The notes: generated by a model not told the origin, from the sequence alone. 58,158 nt of DNA from Clostridiales bacterium (GCA_017427465.1 JAFRST010000038.1:1-58158), one strand, 5' to 3'; numbered from the stretch's first letter, positions 1 through 9,606 are shown. Numbers and translations are program-made.

Positions 1-1
1 A

Positions 2-589
2 ACATTCTGCATGAATCCATACGGATACGTGGTTACAGAGAATACTAACGGTATCGTAACGGTTAACGGTCACAGCTTCGATGCTCCTGAGCTCCAGTCA
101 CAGAACACGAATTTTGCTTTGCTCGTATCAAAGCATTTCTCCGAACCTTTCAAGGATTCCAACGGATATGGCGAATCTATCGCAAGACTGTCAAATATGC
201 TTGGCGGCGGCGTAATCGTACAGCGCTTCGGTGATCTTACAAGAGGCAGAAGATCAAATGCTTCAAGAATTGAAGAGTCAACTGTAAGACCTACACTCAA
301 GGCTACTCCGGGTGACCTTTCTCTCGTTCTGCCTAAGCGTATCCTCGACGGTATCATCGAGATGATCTACGCTCTTGATAAGATCGCTCCCGGTACGGCT
401 AATGATGATACATTGCTCTATGGCGTTGAAGTTAAGTTCTACAACATGGAAGTAGCTATCAACGACAGACTCGAGACACGTTATCCGGGATTGTTCGTTA
501 TCGGTGATGGCTCGGGCGTGACGCACTCGCTGTCACATGCATCGGCTTCAGGTGTATTTGTTGCAAGAGAGATCGCGGAAGAGGGTTAA
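2..589 (+). CDS. FAD-dependent dehydrogenase, C-terminal part (COG2509-like), truncated by window edge
   Basis: The reading frame is open from base 2, so the gene begins upstream and only about 195 C-terminal residues are present. The first residues (TFCMNPYGYVV) match the substrate-binding segment of COG2509 'uncharacterized FAD-dependent dehydrogenases', where the related motif is usually FCMCPGG; here it reads FCMNPYG. The C-terminal segment GLFVIGDGSG followed by a Ser/His/Ala-rich helix is the usual FAD-contacting end of the GR2-type flavoprotein fold. The in-frame ATG at 11 has no ribosome-binding site and is internal. The substrate of this family is unknown. The gene is followed after 20 bases by a lipoprotein gene. 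Confidence 0.8.
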   Translation, partial: TFCMNPYGYVVTENTNGIVTVNGHSFDAPELQSQNTNFALLVSKHFSEPFKDSNGYGESIARLSNMLGGGVIVQRFGDLTRGRRSNASRIEESTVRPTLKATPGDLSLVLPKRILDGIIEMIYALDKIAPGTANDDTLLYGVEVKFYNMEVAINDRLETRYPGLFVIGDGSGVTHSLSHASASGVFVAREIAEEG

Positions 590-609
590 ATGCAAAAGGG
601 AGCGCAAAA

Positions 610-1257
610 ATGAAAAAGACCATTTGTGCCATTCTCGCTTTATTGATCCTGGTATCAGGAACTCTTACCGGATGTACGGGCAGTGAGCCCTTTGATAAAG
701 AATTTGTTATTTCTGCTTCAAGTGTTTACGGAGTGAAGGTATTAGCTGACGATGCGAATGCTACTTCTGCGGTAAGAAGCTTTTCGAACAAGAATGCCCC
801 TTCTGCCTACTATGTTTCCAAGAGCAAAGAAGAAGCCCAGATCCTTTATACGCAATACATTAACAAGAATAATTACAATCCCGGTGCTGTCGTTCAAGAG
901 ATCGTTGTAGTTGCCGTGAAAGAAACGGTCGTTACCGCAATATATGAGACAGACTGCTGCGTGCTGTACTTTGAGGACAAGAGCGAAGCAAAGGCTTATT
1001 TTGATTCTTATACGGAAATGATAAAGGGTGACCACCGCACGAATAAGATAGGTAAAATGGACGGATATTCTTATGCCATCACTTATACACTGACTGCCAA
1101 CAGGGATGGCAACTGTGACTGGCTGAAGGGCGTTTATCAGAAGGGAAACAGTGTCCTTATTATTTCCGGCTTCTCGCCTATAGGCATCCAGGACACTTAT
1201 TCTGATTATATTTATAATAAGCTTGGCGTGATCGATCCTGCTACGCTGAACACGTGA
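610..1257 (+). CDS. Hypothetical lipoprotein
   Basis: A 215-residue protein with a classical lipoprotein signal: MKK, a hydrophobic stretch, and the lipobox LTGC with the lipidated Cys at residue 22. The mature part is soluble and has no family I recognise; it seems to contain two similar alpha/beta halves, each with an Ala/Tyr-rich segment (SKEEAQILYTQY and DKSEAKAYFDSY), perhaps an internal duplication. Expected on the outer face of the cytoplasmic membrane. It sits 20 bases after the flavoprotein gene with a purine-rich site (AAAAGGGAG) before the ATG, so it is probably cotranscribed, and it ends just before a terminator hairpin. Confidence 0.75.
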   Translation: MKKTICAILALLILVSGTLTGCTGSEPFDKEFVISASSVYGVKVLADDANATSAVRSFSNKNAPSAYYVSKSKEEAQILYTQYINKNNYNPGAVVQEIVVVAVKETVVTAIYETDCCVLYFEDKSEAKAYFDSYTEMIKGDHRTNKIGKMDGYSYAITYTLTANRDGNCDWLKGVYQKGNSVLIISGFSPIGIQDTYSDYIYNKLGVIDPATLNT

Positions 1258-1280
1258 TAAAACTTGTTTTTTTAGAATTA

Positions 1281-1314
1281 CAGCCGCTGATCATCAAAGA
1301 TCGCGGCTGTTTTT
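1281..1314 (+). terminator. Intrinsic terminator after the lipoprotein gene
   Basis: CAGCCGC at 1281-1287 pairs with GCGGCTG at 1303-1309, extended by a GATC/GATC pair across a bulge, and is followed by a T run. It lies between two convergent genes and abuts the stop of the leftward permease gene. Confidence 0.8.
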
Positions 1315-3652
1315 ATGTCTTGCTCTTTTTGTGTTTGCGCCAAAGCAGTAAGGCAACTATTACCAGGCAAACGACAGTTACTGCCGTTACCGCAAGACCG
1401 CCCTCAGGACCGAAGTCTCCGCCGGTGATGATGGGAGCAGAGTTTTTATAGTAGAAAGTCTTAATGACTGAATTTGCCGCGTTGTTACCTGAAACCTGCA
1501 ATCCGTAGATGTTGCCCTGCGTGAGATTCCATGCCGTGTGGATGGCAGAAGTCATCCAGATATCGTCTGTCAGAAGATATATCAGCGCGAAAAGTACCGC
1601 TATAAGCACGAGGTTGAACGAAGCAAGAGGTGTATATCCGCTGTTGAGCGAATGGAATGCGGAGAAGAGTATTGCAGAGACCGCAACACCAATGGCTTTC
1701 TTATAGCGTCTTGAGAAGGCGGGGATCATGTAGCCTCTGAACATTATCTCTTCGGAAGCGCCCTGGGGGACCCACATGAGAAGATTCAAAGCGAATACAC
1801 CAAGACTTGCGGTATTAAGATTGAATCCGGCAAACGATATCTGTCCTGTCAGATACATTATGCCGACTGTAGCGGAAAGCATTGCAAAACCGATGATAAG
1901 ACCGAGAAAGTAATGCTTGGCGATATGTTTTGCGCCGGAGAGAGGATACCCGACGGCGGCGGCTTTCTTCCTGAAACCTTTGATCTTCCAGACCCTGCCT
2001 GCATGGAATATGTAAGTAAGGATGATAGCGATGTATCCTACCGTCATGAGAGTAAGGTATAGCGGGTCTTTGAAGAAGATACTTATGATCTCAAAAGTCT
2101 TGTTGATGATATCATTTACGCTTCCGACGTTAGCAAGATCCCGGATAAAGGAAGAATATTCTGCTTTTCGCATATAAGATACAACGACGGGAATCATTGC
2201 AAGGAATTGGTAGAAGGAGAGAACTACCAAAGGATAGAAGATTTCAGTTATGACAAAACTGAAGTTATCCGTAGCTTTGTTTAGTCTTGTAAGGAACGAA
2301 GGCTTTCCGCCGCTTTGGCTCTCTTTTATCTCTTTCTCCGTTACTGTATCGATCGATACGGTGTAGCGCTCGTGATAAAGGAGCTTAACGGTGATGATCA
2401 TTATGACCGCAGTCAATGTGAGAGTCAGGATCGAGCTGACTATAAGACCTGCGAAGTCAACGCTGCCGTTAAGTGCGTCGCCTATGCCGTAGAATTGTCC
2501 GTGGACAGGGATATACATATAGAAGTCTGCTCTCTCTGACACGGACTGGATACATGTTACGCAAACGGATACAAGAATGAGAAACACGGGCAGGAAAGCG
2601 GTCTGTGCAGATACTACAGTGTCGTTGATGACGGAAATAAGTATCGTTATTGAAGCGATGAATATCTCGAGCACCAAAAGATAGACCAGTATCGCAAGGA
2701 AACTGAGGATATTGAACCTGAAAGATAATAGCGATGCTATCAGTGCGATAACAGCTGCAGGTATGATCGCTTTAAGTACAACTCCTATTAGATAACCTAA
2801 TGCTATGTGCTGTCTGGGCATTGGCGTTAACAGGATGCCTGTAAAGGTTCCCCGTTCTTTCTGGCCGGCTATTACATTAGTGCCTGTACTCATCGAAGCG
2901 TAGAGCAAAACAATAAACAGCAGGATTGGCACGAAAGTACGGTTAAGATTAGCACCAATATTGAAATCGTCATTCTCATCTGCCGTCGGGATCGGATCGT
3001 GAACAATGTGCGAATCAGAAACTGTAGTGACCGCAATTCCGTAATCAGCGCGTATAGAGCCCTGATAGTATGCCAGGTATTCGTCAATGAATTCGTTCTT
3101 CATATCGGAATACTCCAAAGAGTTGGTGCGGTAATAGGTGAGGACTTCGGGCTTGTCCTCGGTAAGACCTTCCTGACGGGCTTTGATCTGTTCGTCAAAG
3201 TCAGCAGGGAATACTACTGTGAGATATGCATCGTTATCTCTCATCCATTCGCCGAAAGTAACGAAGTCATAGAGCGCATCTGATTCTTTATAGATGAATT
3301 CAGTCCAGCCATATCCGTCGTAACTGTATTCGAAGTAAGTCATATGGCCCCAGTTGGCAAAATAGTTATAACGGTCACCGTATGCTCTTGCTTCCTGATC
3401 GCGGTATTCTTGCGTTTCTTCGTTGAATTGGATGAATGAATCGGGTGCATTAACGACTACGACGTTATAGACCTCATCGCTGAAGAGGTGATAAGGGAAC
3501 CACCAGATCACCCATGAAGCCGCAGCACATGCGACGGCGATTACGAAGCCTACGGTCACAAGGAAAGTAGCAGATGATGCCTGCGCGCCCATCTGTCCCT
3601 TTTTACGGAAGAAATTCCCGATTATAGCCTTTAACCCTCGTGTCGACTCCAT
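1313..3652 (-). CDS. ABC-2 type permease fused to a CPBP (CAAX-like) intramembrane protease
   Basis: A 779-residue membrane protein. The N-terminal part (about 1-440) is a NatB/ABC2_membrane_3-like permease: a first membrane helix near residues 30-50, a large extracytoplasmic domain to about 230, then a bundle of helices. The C-terminal part (about 540-770) is a CPBP family metalloprotease with the expected motifs: E634-E635 and R639 (SEEIMFRG), H667 (FSAFHS) and H705/N709 (IHTAWN). It starts at ATG 3652 after an AAAGGAAC site, 12 bases after the ATPase gene, as the last gene of a three-gene operon. Similar permease-CPBP fusions occur in Clostridia. Substrate unknown; sodium, peptide or lipid export are possibilities for NatAB relatives. 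Confidence 0.85.
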   Translation of the reverse strand: MESTRGLKAIIGNFFRKKGQMGAQASSATFLVTVGFVIAVACAAASWVIWWFPYHLFSDEVYNVVVVNAPDSFIQFNEETQEYRDQEARAYGDRYNYFANWGHMTYFEYSYDGYGWTEFIYKESDALYDFVTFGEWMRDNDAYLTVVFPADFDEQIKARQEGLTEDKPEVLTYYRTNSLEYSDMKNEFIDEYLAYYQGSIRADYGIAVTTVSDSHIVHDPIPTADENDDFNIGANLNRTFVPILLFIVLLYASMSTGTNVIAGQKERGTFTGILLTPMPRQHIALGYLIGVVLKAIIPAAVIALIASLLSFRFNILSFLAILVYLLVLEIFIASITILISVINDTVVSAQTAFLPVFLILVSVCVTCIQSVSERADFYMYIPVHGQFYGIGDALNGSVDFAGLIVSSILTLTLTAVIMIITVKLLYHERYTVSIDTVTEKEIKESQSGGKPSFLTRLNKATDNFSFVITEIFYPLVVLSFYQFLAMIPVVVSYMRKAEYSSFIRDLANVGSVNDIINKTFEIISIFFKDPLYLTLMTVGYIAIILTYIFHAGRVWKIKGFRKKAAAVGYPLSGAKHIAKHYFLGLIIGFAMLSATVGIMYLTGQISFAGFNLNTASLGVFALNLLMWVPQGASEEIMFRGYMIPAFSRRYKKAIGVAVSAILFSAFHSLNSGYTPLASFNLVLIAVLFALIYLLTDDIWMTSAIHTAWNLTQGNIYGLQVSGNNAANSVIKTFYYKNSAPIITGGDFGPEGGLAVTAVTVVCLVIVALLLWRKHKKSKT

Positions 3653-3664
3653 AAGTTCCTTTTC

Positions 3665-4396
3665 TTATTCAACGTGATTATCAACGTAGATCTTGAAGAA
3701 TGCTTTCTCGAAGTTTTCTGCGCCGGTCTGGTCAACCAGCTCTTTAACGCTGCCCTGAGCCGCTATTCTGCCGTCTACAAGTATCGCTATCTCATCGCAA
3801 AGAGCTTCTGCTACCGAGAAGATATGTGTTGACAGGATGATCGCGTGTCCCTGTTCTTTTAAGTCCATAAGATAATCAGTGACCTGCTTGGATGTCAGAA
3901 TATCAAGTCCGTTCGTCGGCTCATCGAAAATGATTATCGGGGGATTATGAATAAGGCTGATCGCGATGGATATCTTCTGCTTCATGCCGGTTGATAATTC
4001 ATTGATCCTCTTATCGGCAAACGGTCCGATACCGAATCTCTCAAAACTCTCTTTGCGTCTTTGATAGAGCTGTTCTTTGGGTATGTCGTAAAGCTCTGCG
4101 AAAAAATCAAATAATCTATTAGGAGTAGACATCGGATCAAGCTTGATCTCATTAGTAAGGAAACCGATGCGCTTATGGATCTCAAGAAGATCCTTGTCTG
4201 CAGTTAATCCGTCAATGACGATAATGCCGGATGTCGGCTTCATCAATGTGGCGATCATCTGCATCAGTGTCGTTTTGCCGGCACCGTTAGGACCAAGAAG
4301 ACCGAAGATCTCGCCCTTTTTGACCTCAAAGCTTACGCCTTTGATGGTCTCTTTTTCCTTGGTATAACTCTTATGTACATCCATTACCCTTATCAT
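3665..4396 (-). CDS. ABC transporter ATP-binding protein (NatA-like)
   Basis: A complete nucleotide-binding domain of about 243 residues that powers the two permeases around it. Walker A GPNGAGKTT, signature LSTGMKQK, Walker B IIIFDEPTNGLD and the switch histidine (LSTHI) are all present, so it should be active. The start is the ATG at 4396, preceded by AGAGGAAC; it overlaps the stop of the upstream permease as ATGA, suggesting translational coupling. An upstream in-frame extension to 4480 lies inside the permease gene and looks non-coding. Domain type and order (permease, ATPase, permease) match NatAB-type ABC-2 exporters. Confidence 0.92.
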   Translation of the reverse strand: MIRVMDVHKSYTKEKETIKGVSFEVKKGEIFGLLGPNGAGKTTLMQMIATLMKPTSGIIVIDGLTADKDLLEIHKRIGFLTNEIKLDPMSTPNRLFDFFAELYDIPKEQLYQRRKESFERFGIGPFADKRINELSTGMKQKISIAISLIHNPPIIIFDEPTNGLDILTSKQVTDYLMDLKEQGHAIILSTHIFSVAEALCDEIAILVDGRIAAQGSVKELVDQTGAENFEKAFFKIYVDNHVE

Positions 4397-5652
4397 TTGA
4401 GTTCCTCTTTTCTGAATGCGTTTCTCAAGACGAGAAGTGCCAGGCCTAAGTTGAAAAGATAGATTACTATCACGTGCCATGCCTTGTTCTGAGCCATAAA
4501 TGTTTCTGCGATCAAGGCCAATGTATTATGAAGCGGAATAAAGTATTCCATTGTTACAGGTCTTGTTCCCCGTACCATTTGCAGGAAAAAATCTCCGAGG
4601 AAAAAAACGAGCGGCAACTGAAGATTGACTGTGATGTCCTGCATGCGCTCGAGCTGGAATACCGTTGATATGCAGACAGCGGTCATGAGAAGGACTGTAA
4701 TCGGGATCGAGAATAAAACTATCAGCAATTCCGCAGGTGTAAGCATCATGCCAAACGGCAAAAGCGACATAGCATCATTGCTCCGGTTTATCCATGATGA
4801 GAAAAACAAAAGCAGCATAGTAACATATGTCGAAGCAGTGACGATAACATTTATCGCAAGGATCTTTCCTGCGTAAATGTGTTTCGGTTTGACAGGCGTC
4901 ATTAGAAGCTTTGCCATAAAGCCCCTGTCTCTTTCGGATGCGAACATATCACTTACAAGAGAATATACGCAGTAGTACATCATTATCAGAAGCACACCCG
5001 GCACCACTCTTGCCGCAGCAGTGTTTGCAACAGTCCTGTAGTCTTCAAAATCGGTGACGGGATTAAATGAATCAGTCTCAAAAAGAGAACTTCCTACAAC
5101 AGAATAATCTCCGCCCAATGTATCGATAAGACTGTCCTGGTAATTATCAAGAACGCCTTCTATGAACTGTTCAGCTCTCGCTTCTGATGTTATGGAATTC
5201 TCATCGAATCCGACATAGATAGTTGCTTCGCTGACAGCGGCACGGTTACCTGAAGAAACTTCTTCATAGTATGCGGTTACTACTTCATCAAAATCTTTGA
5301 ATGCATCTCCTGATGCAAAATAACAGACGAGCGTTCCTTTCCGTATCTGTTTGCGGAAGGAATCTTTATCATCTGTCATCTCGTTAAATTCTTTGTAAGT
5401 GATGAAATCATAATCGAAGACTCTGGCATCAACATTTTCTTCAACGTATCTTCGGAAAGAAGCAGGTGCAGCAACGACAGTAACAGGACGTTTGTTGATA
5501 GATCCGGTTGACATGTAATTGATGAGAAGAGGGAAAATGTTAAGCGCTAACATGAGAAGTATCGCAGGCAGAAGGAACAGCGTAACTGTTCTTTTCCAAC
5601 TCGAGAAAAGTTTGTTGATTTCCCATTTGAATACTGTAGCGATTTTTCTCAT
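4393..5652 (-). CDS. ABC-2 type transporter permease (NatB-like)
   Basis: A 419-residue membrane protein: a short cytoplasmic N-terminus, one hydrophobic helix near residues 22-45, an extracytoplasmic domain of about 170 residues, then five or six helices at about 220-410. This is the NatB/ABC2_membrane_3 layout. It is the first gene of the leftward operon and overlaps the ATPase start by four bases. The protein resembles the N-terminal half of the permease-CPBP fusion two genes downstream, so the exporter probably uses a heterodimer of the two. Substrate unknown. Confidence 0.88.
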   Translation of the reverse strand: MRKIATVFKWEINKLFSSWKRTVTLFLLPAILLMLALNIFPLLINYMSTGSINKRPVTVVAAPASFRRYVEENVDARVFDYDFITYKEFNEMTDDKDSFRKQIRKGTLVCYFASGDAFKDFDEVVTAYYEEVSSGNRAAVSEATIYVGFDENSITSEARAEQFIEGVLDNYQDSLIDTLGGDYSVVGSSLFETDSFNPVTDFEDYRTVANTAAARVVPGVLLIMMYYCVYSLVSDMFASERDRGFMAKLLMTPVKPKHIYAGKILAINVIVTASTYVTMLLLFFSSWINRSNDAMSLLPFGMMLTPAELLIVLFSIPITVLLMTAVCISTVFQLERMQDITVNLQLPLVFFLGDFFLQMVRGTRPVTMEYFIPLHNTLALIAETFMAQNKAWHVIVIYLFNLGLALLVLRNAFRKEELK

Positions 5653-5819
5653 AGCAATATTTTAATTTAGCAATATACATAAATCTATGAATAAAAAGAA
5701 ATTTTTGTGAAAACATTGATCGTGATAAAACCGCAAACAACGTAGTTTATTGTGTGTAAATTGAACAAATAGAATCTTGATGAGAAAAATAAAGTTGAAA
5801 AAATTATAAAAAATGTTTG

Positions 5820-5848
5820 TTGACACAAATAATAAAGAATTGTAGATT
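5820..5848 (+). promoter_or_regulatory. Sigma-A type promoter for the DUF6465 gene
   Basis: A perfect -35 TTGACA (5820-5825), a 17-base spacer and a -10 TAGATT (5843-5848) lie in the AT-rich gap of 238 bases between two divergent genes. The ribosome-binding site GGAGG is at 5876-5880. No separate promoter for the leftward exporter operon stands out, although the region 5653-5700 is AT-rich. Confidence 0.7.
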
Positions 5849-5890
5849 TAAGTTATCCAAACAAGGAAAAAATACGGAGGTTCTTTTAGT

Positions 5891-6199
5891 ATGGATACAG
5901 AAAAGAAAGACGTTAAGGTTGCTGCACCTGTAGCTGCTCCTGCTGCTGCACCTGCACCCGCTGCTAAGGCTGAGAAGAAACCCGCTGCAAAGAAGGCTGC
6001 TGCTAAGAAGCCCGCTGCAAAGAAGGCTGCTAAGAAGGTTGCTGCTCCTAAGAAGGTTGACATCATCTTCCAGATCGATGGTCAGGAAATCTCTGCTACA
6101 GCTATCGCTAAGAAGCTTCCTAAGGCAAGCAAGATCTATGTTGTTGCTGCTGAGAAGAAGGCTTACGATGTTGATGGTAAGGGTGTAGATCTCTTCTAA
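5891..6199 (+). CDS. DUF6465 family protein with Lys/Ala-rich histone-like N-terminal tail
   Basis: A 102-residue protein in two parts. Residues 1 to about 56 are Ala, Lys and Pro with repeated PAAKKA units, like bacterial histone-H1-like tails. Residues 57-102 form a compact hydrophobic domain (VDIIFQIDGQEIS start, YDVDGKGVDLF end) matching DUF6465 proteins of Clostridia. The tail predicts nucleic-acid or polyanion binding; the function of the domain is unknown. The gene has its own strong promoter and terminator and a GGAGG site 10 bases before the ATG, so it is probably well expressed. Three enzymes elsewhere in the window carry the same kind of tail. Confidence 0.8.
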   Translation: MDTEKKDVKVAAPVAAPAAAPAPAAKAEKKPAAKKAAAKKPAAKKAAKKVAAPKKVDIIFQIDGQEISATAIAKKLPKASKIYVVAAEKKAYDVDGKGVDLF

Positions 6200-6223
6200 T
6201 TGCATCGCAATAAGAAATGCATC

Positions 6224-6253
6224 AGGGTTGTCTCAAATGAGGCAACCCTTTTT
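6224..6253 (+). terminator. Intrinsic terminator after the DUF6465 gene
   Basis: An 11-base-pair stem (6224-6234 with 6239-6249, one G-U pair) with an AAAT loop, followed by five T residues. Confidence 0.9.
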
Positions 6254-6302
6254 GTTTGTGTGTGTTAAAATGATTGCCGTGATTAATTGAAAAGGAATTG
6301 TT

Positions 6303-8207
6303 ATGCCGATCCTGACACTTAACAACATTACTATGAATTACGGAGAACGCCGCATTCTTGACGGTGTTTCTTTTCGTGTAAACAAAGGTGACAGGATAGC
6401 GTTCATCGGTGATAACGGCGCGGGCAAAACAACGCTCTTCAAGATCATCAAAGGTACGTTAACGCCAGATGACGGCGAAGTGATACTGCACGGCAACACA
6501 ATAGCAGGATACCTGTCGCAGAACATGGACGAACAGGATCTGTCCGGCGCAACGTTAAAGCCTTCGAATCTTATAGAACTCGAACTTAAGATCGAGTCGG
6601 TCACAAGTAAGATATCCAGAGCTTCTGAAAATAGCGAAGACGCATCTGATCTGGCTCACGAATTGTCAGAACTACAGTCCCGGTATGAAGCTGCCGGAGG
6701 TTACGATTACGAATACAGATTAAAAGATGCGCTTGCTGGATTAGGTCTGTCTGATATCCACGGCAGAGATGATTTTACTGATCTTTCCGGCGGAGAGAAG
6801 ATGAGAGTCTGTCTTGCAAGACTTATCGTTGACAGGCCTGATATCCTGTTGCTCGACGAGCCTACTAACCATCTTGATATGGAAGCAGTTGAGTGGCTTG
6901 AGAAATTCCTGTCATCTTATGGCGGTGCTGTCTTTGTAATTACGCACGACAGACATTTTATCGACCAGGTTGCGACAAAGGTAATCGAACTTGATGCCGG
7001 ACACATCACTGAATATAAGGGCGGTTACACCGATTATAAGGAGCAGAAAGAGCATTTTATCAAGTCTCAGTCTCTTGTGACAAAAGCTTTGGAAGAAGAA
7101 CTCGAAAGGCAGCTTGATGTTAAGCAGACGATGCTCTCACACCGCAATATCAGCGGTTATCATCAAAGAGAGAAAATGGTCGCTAAATTGGAAGAAAAGC
7201 TTGAAGCAGCAAGAGCAAAGCTCCCTTCGGGCTATGCGAAAATGAGTTTTACCGCGCAGCCCCTTGAGCGTACTGGCAGATCTGACCGTATTATCCTTCA
7301 GGCTAAAGATCTTGTGATGAAGTTCGAAGATTGCGAGAACAATCTTTTCGATGCTTTATCATTCGAGGTCACTGCTGATGAGAAGCTGTTCCTTGCAGGA
7401 CCTAACGGATGCGGAAAGTCCACGTTATTAAAGCTTTTGTCAGGCCATGCAGGTGAGAAGCTTAAAGGTTCGTCAGGCACCGTGCTTATTGGTTCTGCGC
7501 AGTCTATGGGTTATATGGAGCAGTTTGTTCCTTTTGAAGATGAGACGCTTACTTGTTTTGATGAACTCGTATCCAGAAGCGATATCGGGACAACTGAAGC
7601 AAGAACACTTCTGGCACGCTTTGGGTTTAAGGGCGATGATGCGTTTAAAAAGATAAACATGCTTTCGGGCGGTGAGAGATCGAGGCTTTATCTTTGCTGT
7701 CTGCTGCGCGAAAATCCTGATATTCTTTTCCTCGATGAGCCTACTAACCACCTCGATATCAATTCAAGAGAGATCTTGGAGGACGCTATCAAGGAATACA
7801 GCGGAGCAGTCATATGTGTCAGTCACGACAGATTCTTTATCGACAAATGTGCCGATAAGATACTCGGATTTTATAACAGAACTGCGACGCTCTACGATTC
7901 TTATTACTACTACCGGAAAGCTGTTCTGGCAGGCTCTTCATCTGAAGCAGTAGTTGAAGAATCCAAACAGGAAAACGAGAATACTGTACGCAATGCTAAC
8001 CGCGCGCAGGGAAGAAAAGAAGCTGCCAAGCGCCGTCAGAGAATTGCTGATATCGAAAAAGAAACTACTAAGCTCGAAGCTGAGCAAAAAGAGCTTGAAG
8101 CTAAGTTCAGCGGTTCGTGTGATGAAGCCGATATCAAGCGTTACGGCGAGATAGCCGATCTGCTCTCTAAACTCTATGACGAATACTTCGAACTGAACGA
8201 AGAGTGA
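6303..8207 (+). CDS. ABC-F family ATPase (Uup/YdiF-like)
   Basis: A 634-residue soluble protein with two ABC domains and no membrane helices, the ABC-F layout of ribosome-associated translation factors. Domain 1 has Walker A GDNGAGKTT, signature LSGGEKMR and Walker B ILLLDEPTNHLD; domain 2 has GPNGCGKST, LSGGERSRL and ILFLDEPTNHLD. Between them is the basic helical linker that reaches into the ribosomal E-site region. The C-terminal 80 residues are a charged coiled coil (ABC_tran_CTD), which points to Uup/YdiF rather than EttA. It could instead be a resistance-type ABC-F, but the window shows no such context. It stands alone, with AAAAGGAAT before the ATG. Confidence 0.88.
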   Translation: MPILTLNNITMNYGERRILDGVSFRVNKGDRIAFIGDNGAGKTTLFKIIKGTLTPDDGEVILHGNTIAGYLSQNMDEQDLSGATLKPSNLIELELKIESVTSKISRASENSEDASDLAHELSELQSRYEAAGGYDYEYRLKDALAGLGLSDIHGRDDFTDLSGGEKMRVCLARLIVDRPDILLLDEPTNHLDMEAVEWLEKFLSSYGGAVFVITHDRHFIDQVATKVIELDAGHITEYKGGYTDYKEQKEHFIKSQSLVTKALEEELERQLDVKQTMLSHRNISGYHQREKMVAKLEEKLEAARAKLPSGYAKMSFTAQPLERTGRSDRIILQAKDLVMKFEDCENNLFDALSFEVTADEKLFLAGPNGCGKSTLLKLLSGHAGEKLKGSSGTVLIGSAQSMGYMEQFVPFEDETLTCFDELVSRSDIGTTEARTLLARFGFKGDDAFKKINMLSGGERSRLYLCCLLRENPDILFLDEPTNHLDINSREILEDAIKEYSGAVICVSHDRFFIDKCADKILGFYNRTATLYDSYYYYRKAVLAGSSSEAVVEESKQENENTVRNANRAQGRKEAAKRRQRIADIEKETTKLEAEQKELEAKFSGSCDEADIKRYGEIADLLSKLYDEYFELNEE

Positions 8208-8276
8208 TCCCGCTGCCAAAGGATATATCCTGTCTTCCGGACTGAATTCATATTTTTAAATAATCAATTATTGTTG

Positions 8277-8282
8277 TAAAAT
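8277..8282 (+). promoter_or_regulatory. Probable -10 element of the leuCDB promoter
   Basis: TAAAAT lies in the AT-rich segment 8250-8290, 30 bases before the leuC start. Only a weak -35 (TTTTAA, 8254-8259) is seen at 17 bases. No T-box, leader peptide or attenuator is visible in the 105-base gap. Confidence 0.4.
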
Positions 8283-8312
8283 ATGTATTATTGTTCCCGG
8301 AGGTATTCTCGT

Positions 8313-9593
8313 ATGCCGATGACCATGACGCAGAAGATTCTTGCTGACCATGCAGGGCTGGATAGCGTTGCGCCGGGAGACCTTATCGAAGCCAGACTCG
8401 ATTATGTGATGGGTAATGACGTCACGACACCGCCTGCTATCAAGGTTTTTGAGCAGCTTGGCGTAAAAGAAGTTTTCGATAAAGACAGAGTCCTGATGAT
8501 ACAGGATCACTTTACTCCCAACAAAGATATCAAATCAGCAGAGCTCAATAAGACGATGCGCTGCTTTGCCCGTGAGCATGAGATAAAGCATTATTACGAG
8601 CTCGGCAGAAGAGAGATGGGTATAGAGCACGTTATCCTTCCTGATAACGGAATCGTATTGCCGGGTGATCTCGTAATAGGTGCCGATTCTCATACATGTA
8701 CTTATGGCGCATTGGGTTCTTTCTCGACGGGCGTGGGATCAACAGATCTTGCCTGTGCAATGGCGAGGGGCGTTACATGGTTTAAGGTGCCTGAAGCGAT
8801 AAAAGTAAATCTCACAGGCGTTTTCGATAAGTTCGTTACGGGTAAGGACCTGATCCTTCATATTATCGGGAAGATCGGAGTCGACGGTGCGCTCTATAAA
8901 TCTTTGGAATTCGTCGGAGACGGCATCAAGGCGCTCTCAATGGACCAGAGACTCACTGTTTGCAATATGGCGATCGAGTGCGGTGCCAAGAACGGGATCT
9001 TCCCTGTAGATAACTACACGCTGAAGTATATCTCGAAGACAAATCCCGACAGATTTATCAGAAGTGATTACAAAGTTTTTGAGGCAGATGAAAACGCAGT
9101 ATACAGTCAGGTCATCGATATCGATCTGTCTGAGATACCGCTCACTGTAGCTTTGCCGCATCTTCCTTCGAATACCAGGAAAGCTTCAGAATGCAAGGAT
9201 ATGAAGATCGACCAGGTCGTCATCGGCTCCTGCACAAACGGCAGACTTGAAGATATCGGTGCTGCAGCAACGATCTTCAAGGGACTTAAGGTGCACAAGG
9301 ATGTCAGATGCATCGTCATTCCGGGTTCACAGAGAGTGTACAGACAGGCTCTTGAGATGGGCTGGCTTGAGATACTTGATGACGCGGGATGTGTTATTTC
9401 AACACCTACGTGCGGCCCTTGCCTGGGCGGTCATATGGGCGTTCTTGCAAAGGGCGAGAGATGCGTCTCGACAACCAACAGGAACTTCGTAGGACGCATG
9501 GGAGATGTTGGATCTGAAGTTATCTTAAGCGGTGTGCCCGTTGCGGCAGCATCAGCGATCCTGGGGCGCGTAGGAACGCCTGACGAACTGTAA
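8313..9593 (+). CDS. leuC: 3-isopropylmalate dehydratase, large subunit
   Basis: Large subunit of isopropylmalate isomerase, which converts 2- to 3-isopropylmalate in leucine synthesis. The 4Fe-4S ligands are visible: C307 in IGSCTNG, and C367 and C370 in TCGPCLGG. At 426 residues it is the shorter type of LeuC (HacA-like group) rather than the roughly 465-residue enterobacterial form. The start is the ATG at 8313, nine bases after GGAGG (8299-8303); an upstream in-frame ATG at 8283 precedes that site and is unlikely. First gene of leuC-leuD-leuB. A homoaconitase role cannot be ruled out from sequence alone, but the partner genes make leucine synthesis most likely. Confidence 0.93.
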   Translation: MPMTMTQKILADHAGLDSVAPGDLIEARLDYVMGNDVTTPPAIKVFEQLGVKEVFDKDRVLMIQDHFTPNKDIKSAELNKTMRCFAREHEIKHYYELGRREMGIEHVILPDNGIVLPGDLVIGADSHTCTYGALGSFSTGVGSTDLACAMARGVTWFKVPEAIKVNLTGVFDKFVTGKDLILHIIGKIGVDGALYKSLEFVGDGIKALSMDQRLTVCNMAIECGAKNGIFPVDNYTLKYISKTNPDRFIRSDYKVFEADENAVYSQVIDIDLSEIPLTVALPHLPSNTRKASECKDMKIDQVVIGSCTNGRLEDIGAAATIFKGLKVHKDVRCIVIPGSQRVYRQALEMGWLEILDDAGCVISTPTCGPCLGGHMGVLAKGERCVSTTNRNFVGRMGDVGSEVILSGVPVAAASAILGRVGTPDEL

Positions 9594-9606
9594 AAGGAGG
9601 TTTCCG

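Noticed and set aside
5804..6205. Leftward Ser/Leu-rich and Ala/Phe-rich reading frames opposite the DUF6465 gene
   Set aside because: They mirror the Lys/Ala repeats; the same occurs opposite the Ppk, GlgB and GlgA tails.
8208..8312. Possible T-box or leucine attenuator before leuC
   Set aside because: The gap is only 105 bases and shows no leader peptide, specifier stem or terminator/antiterminator pair.
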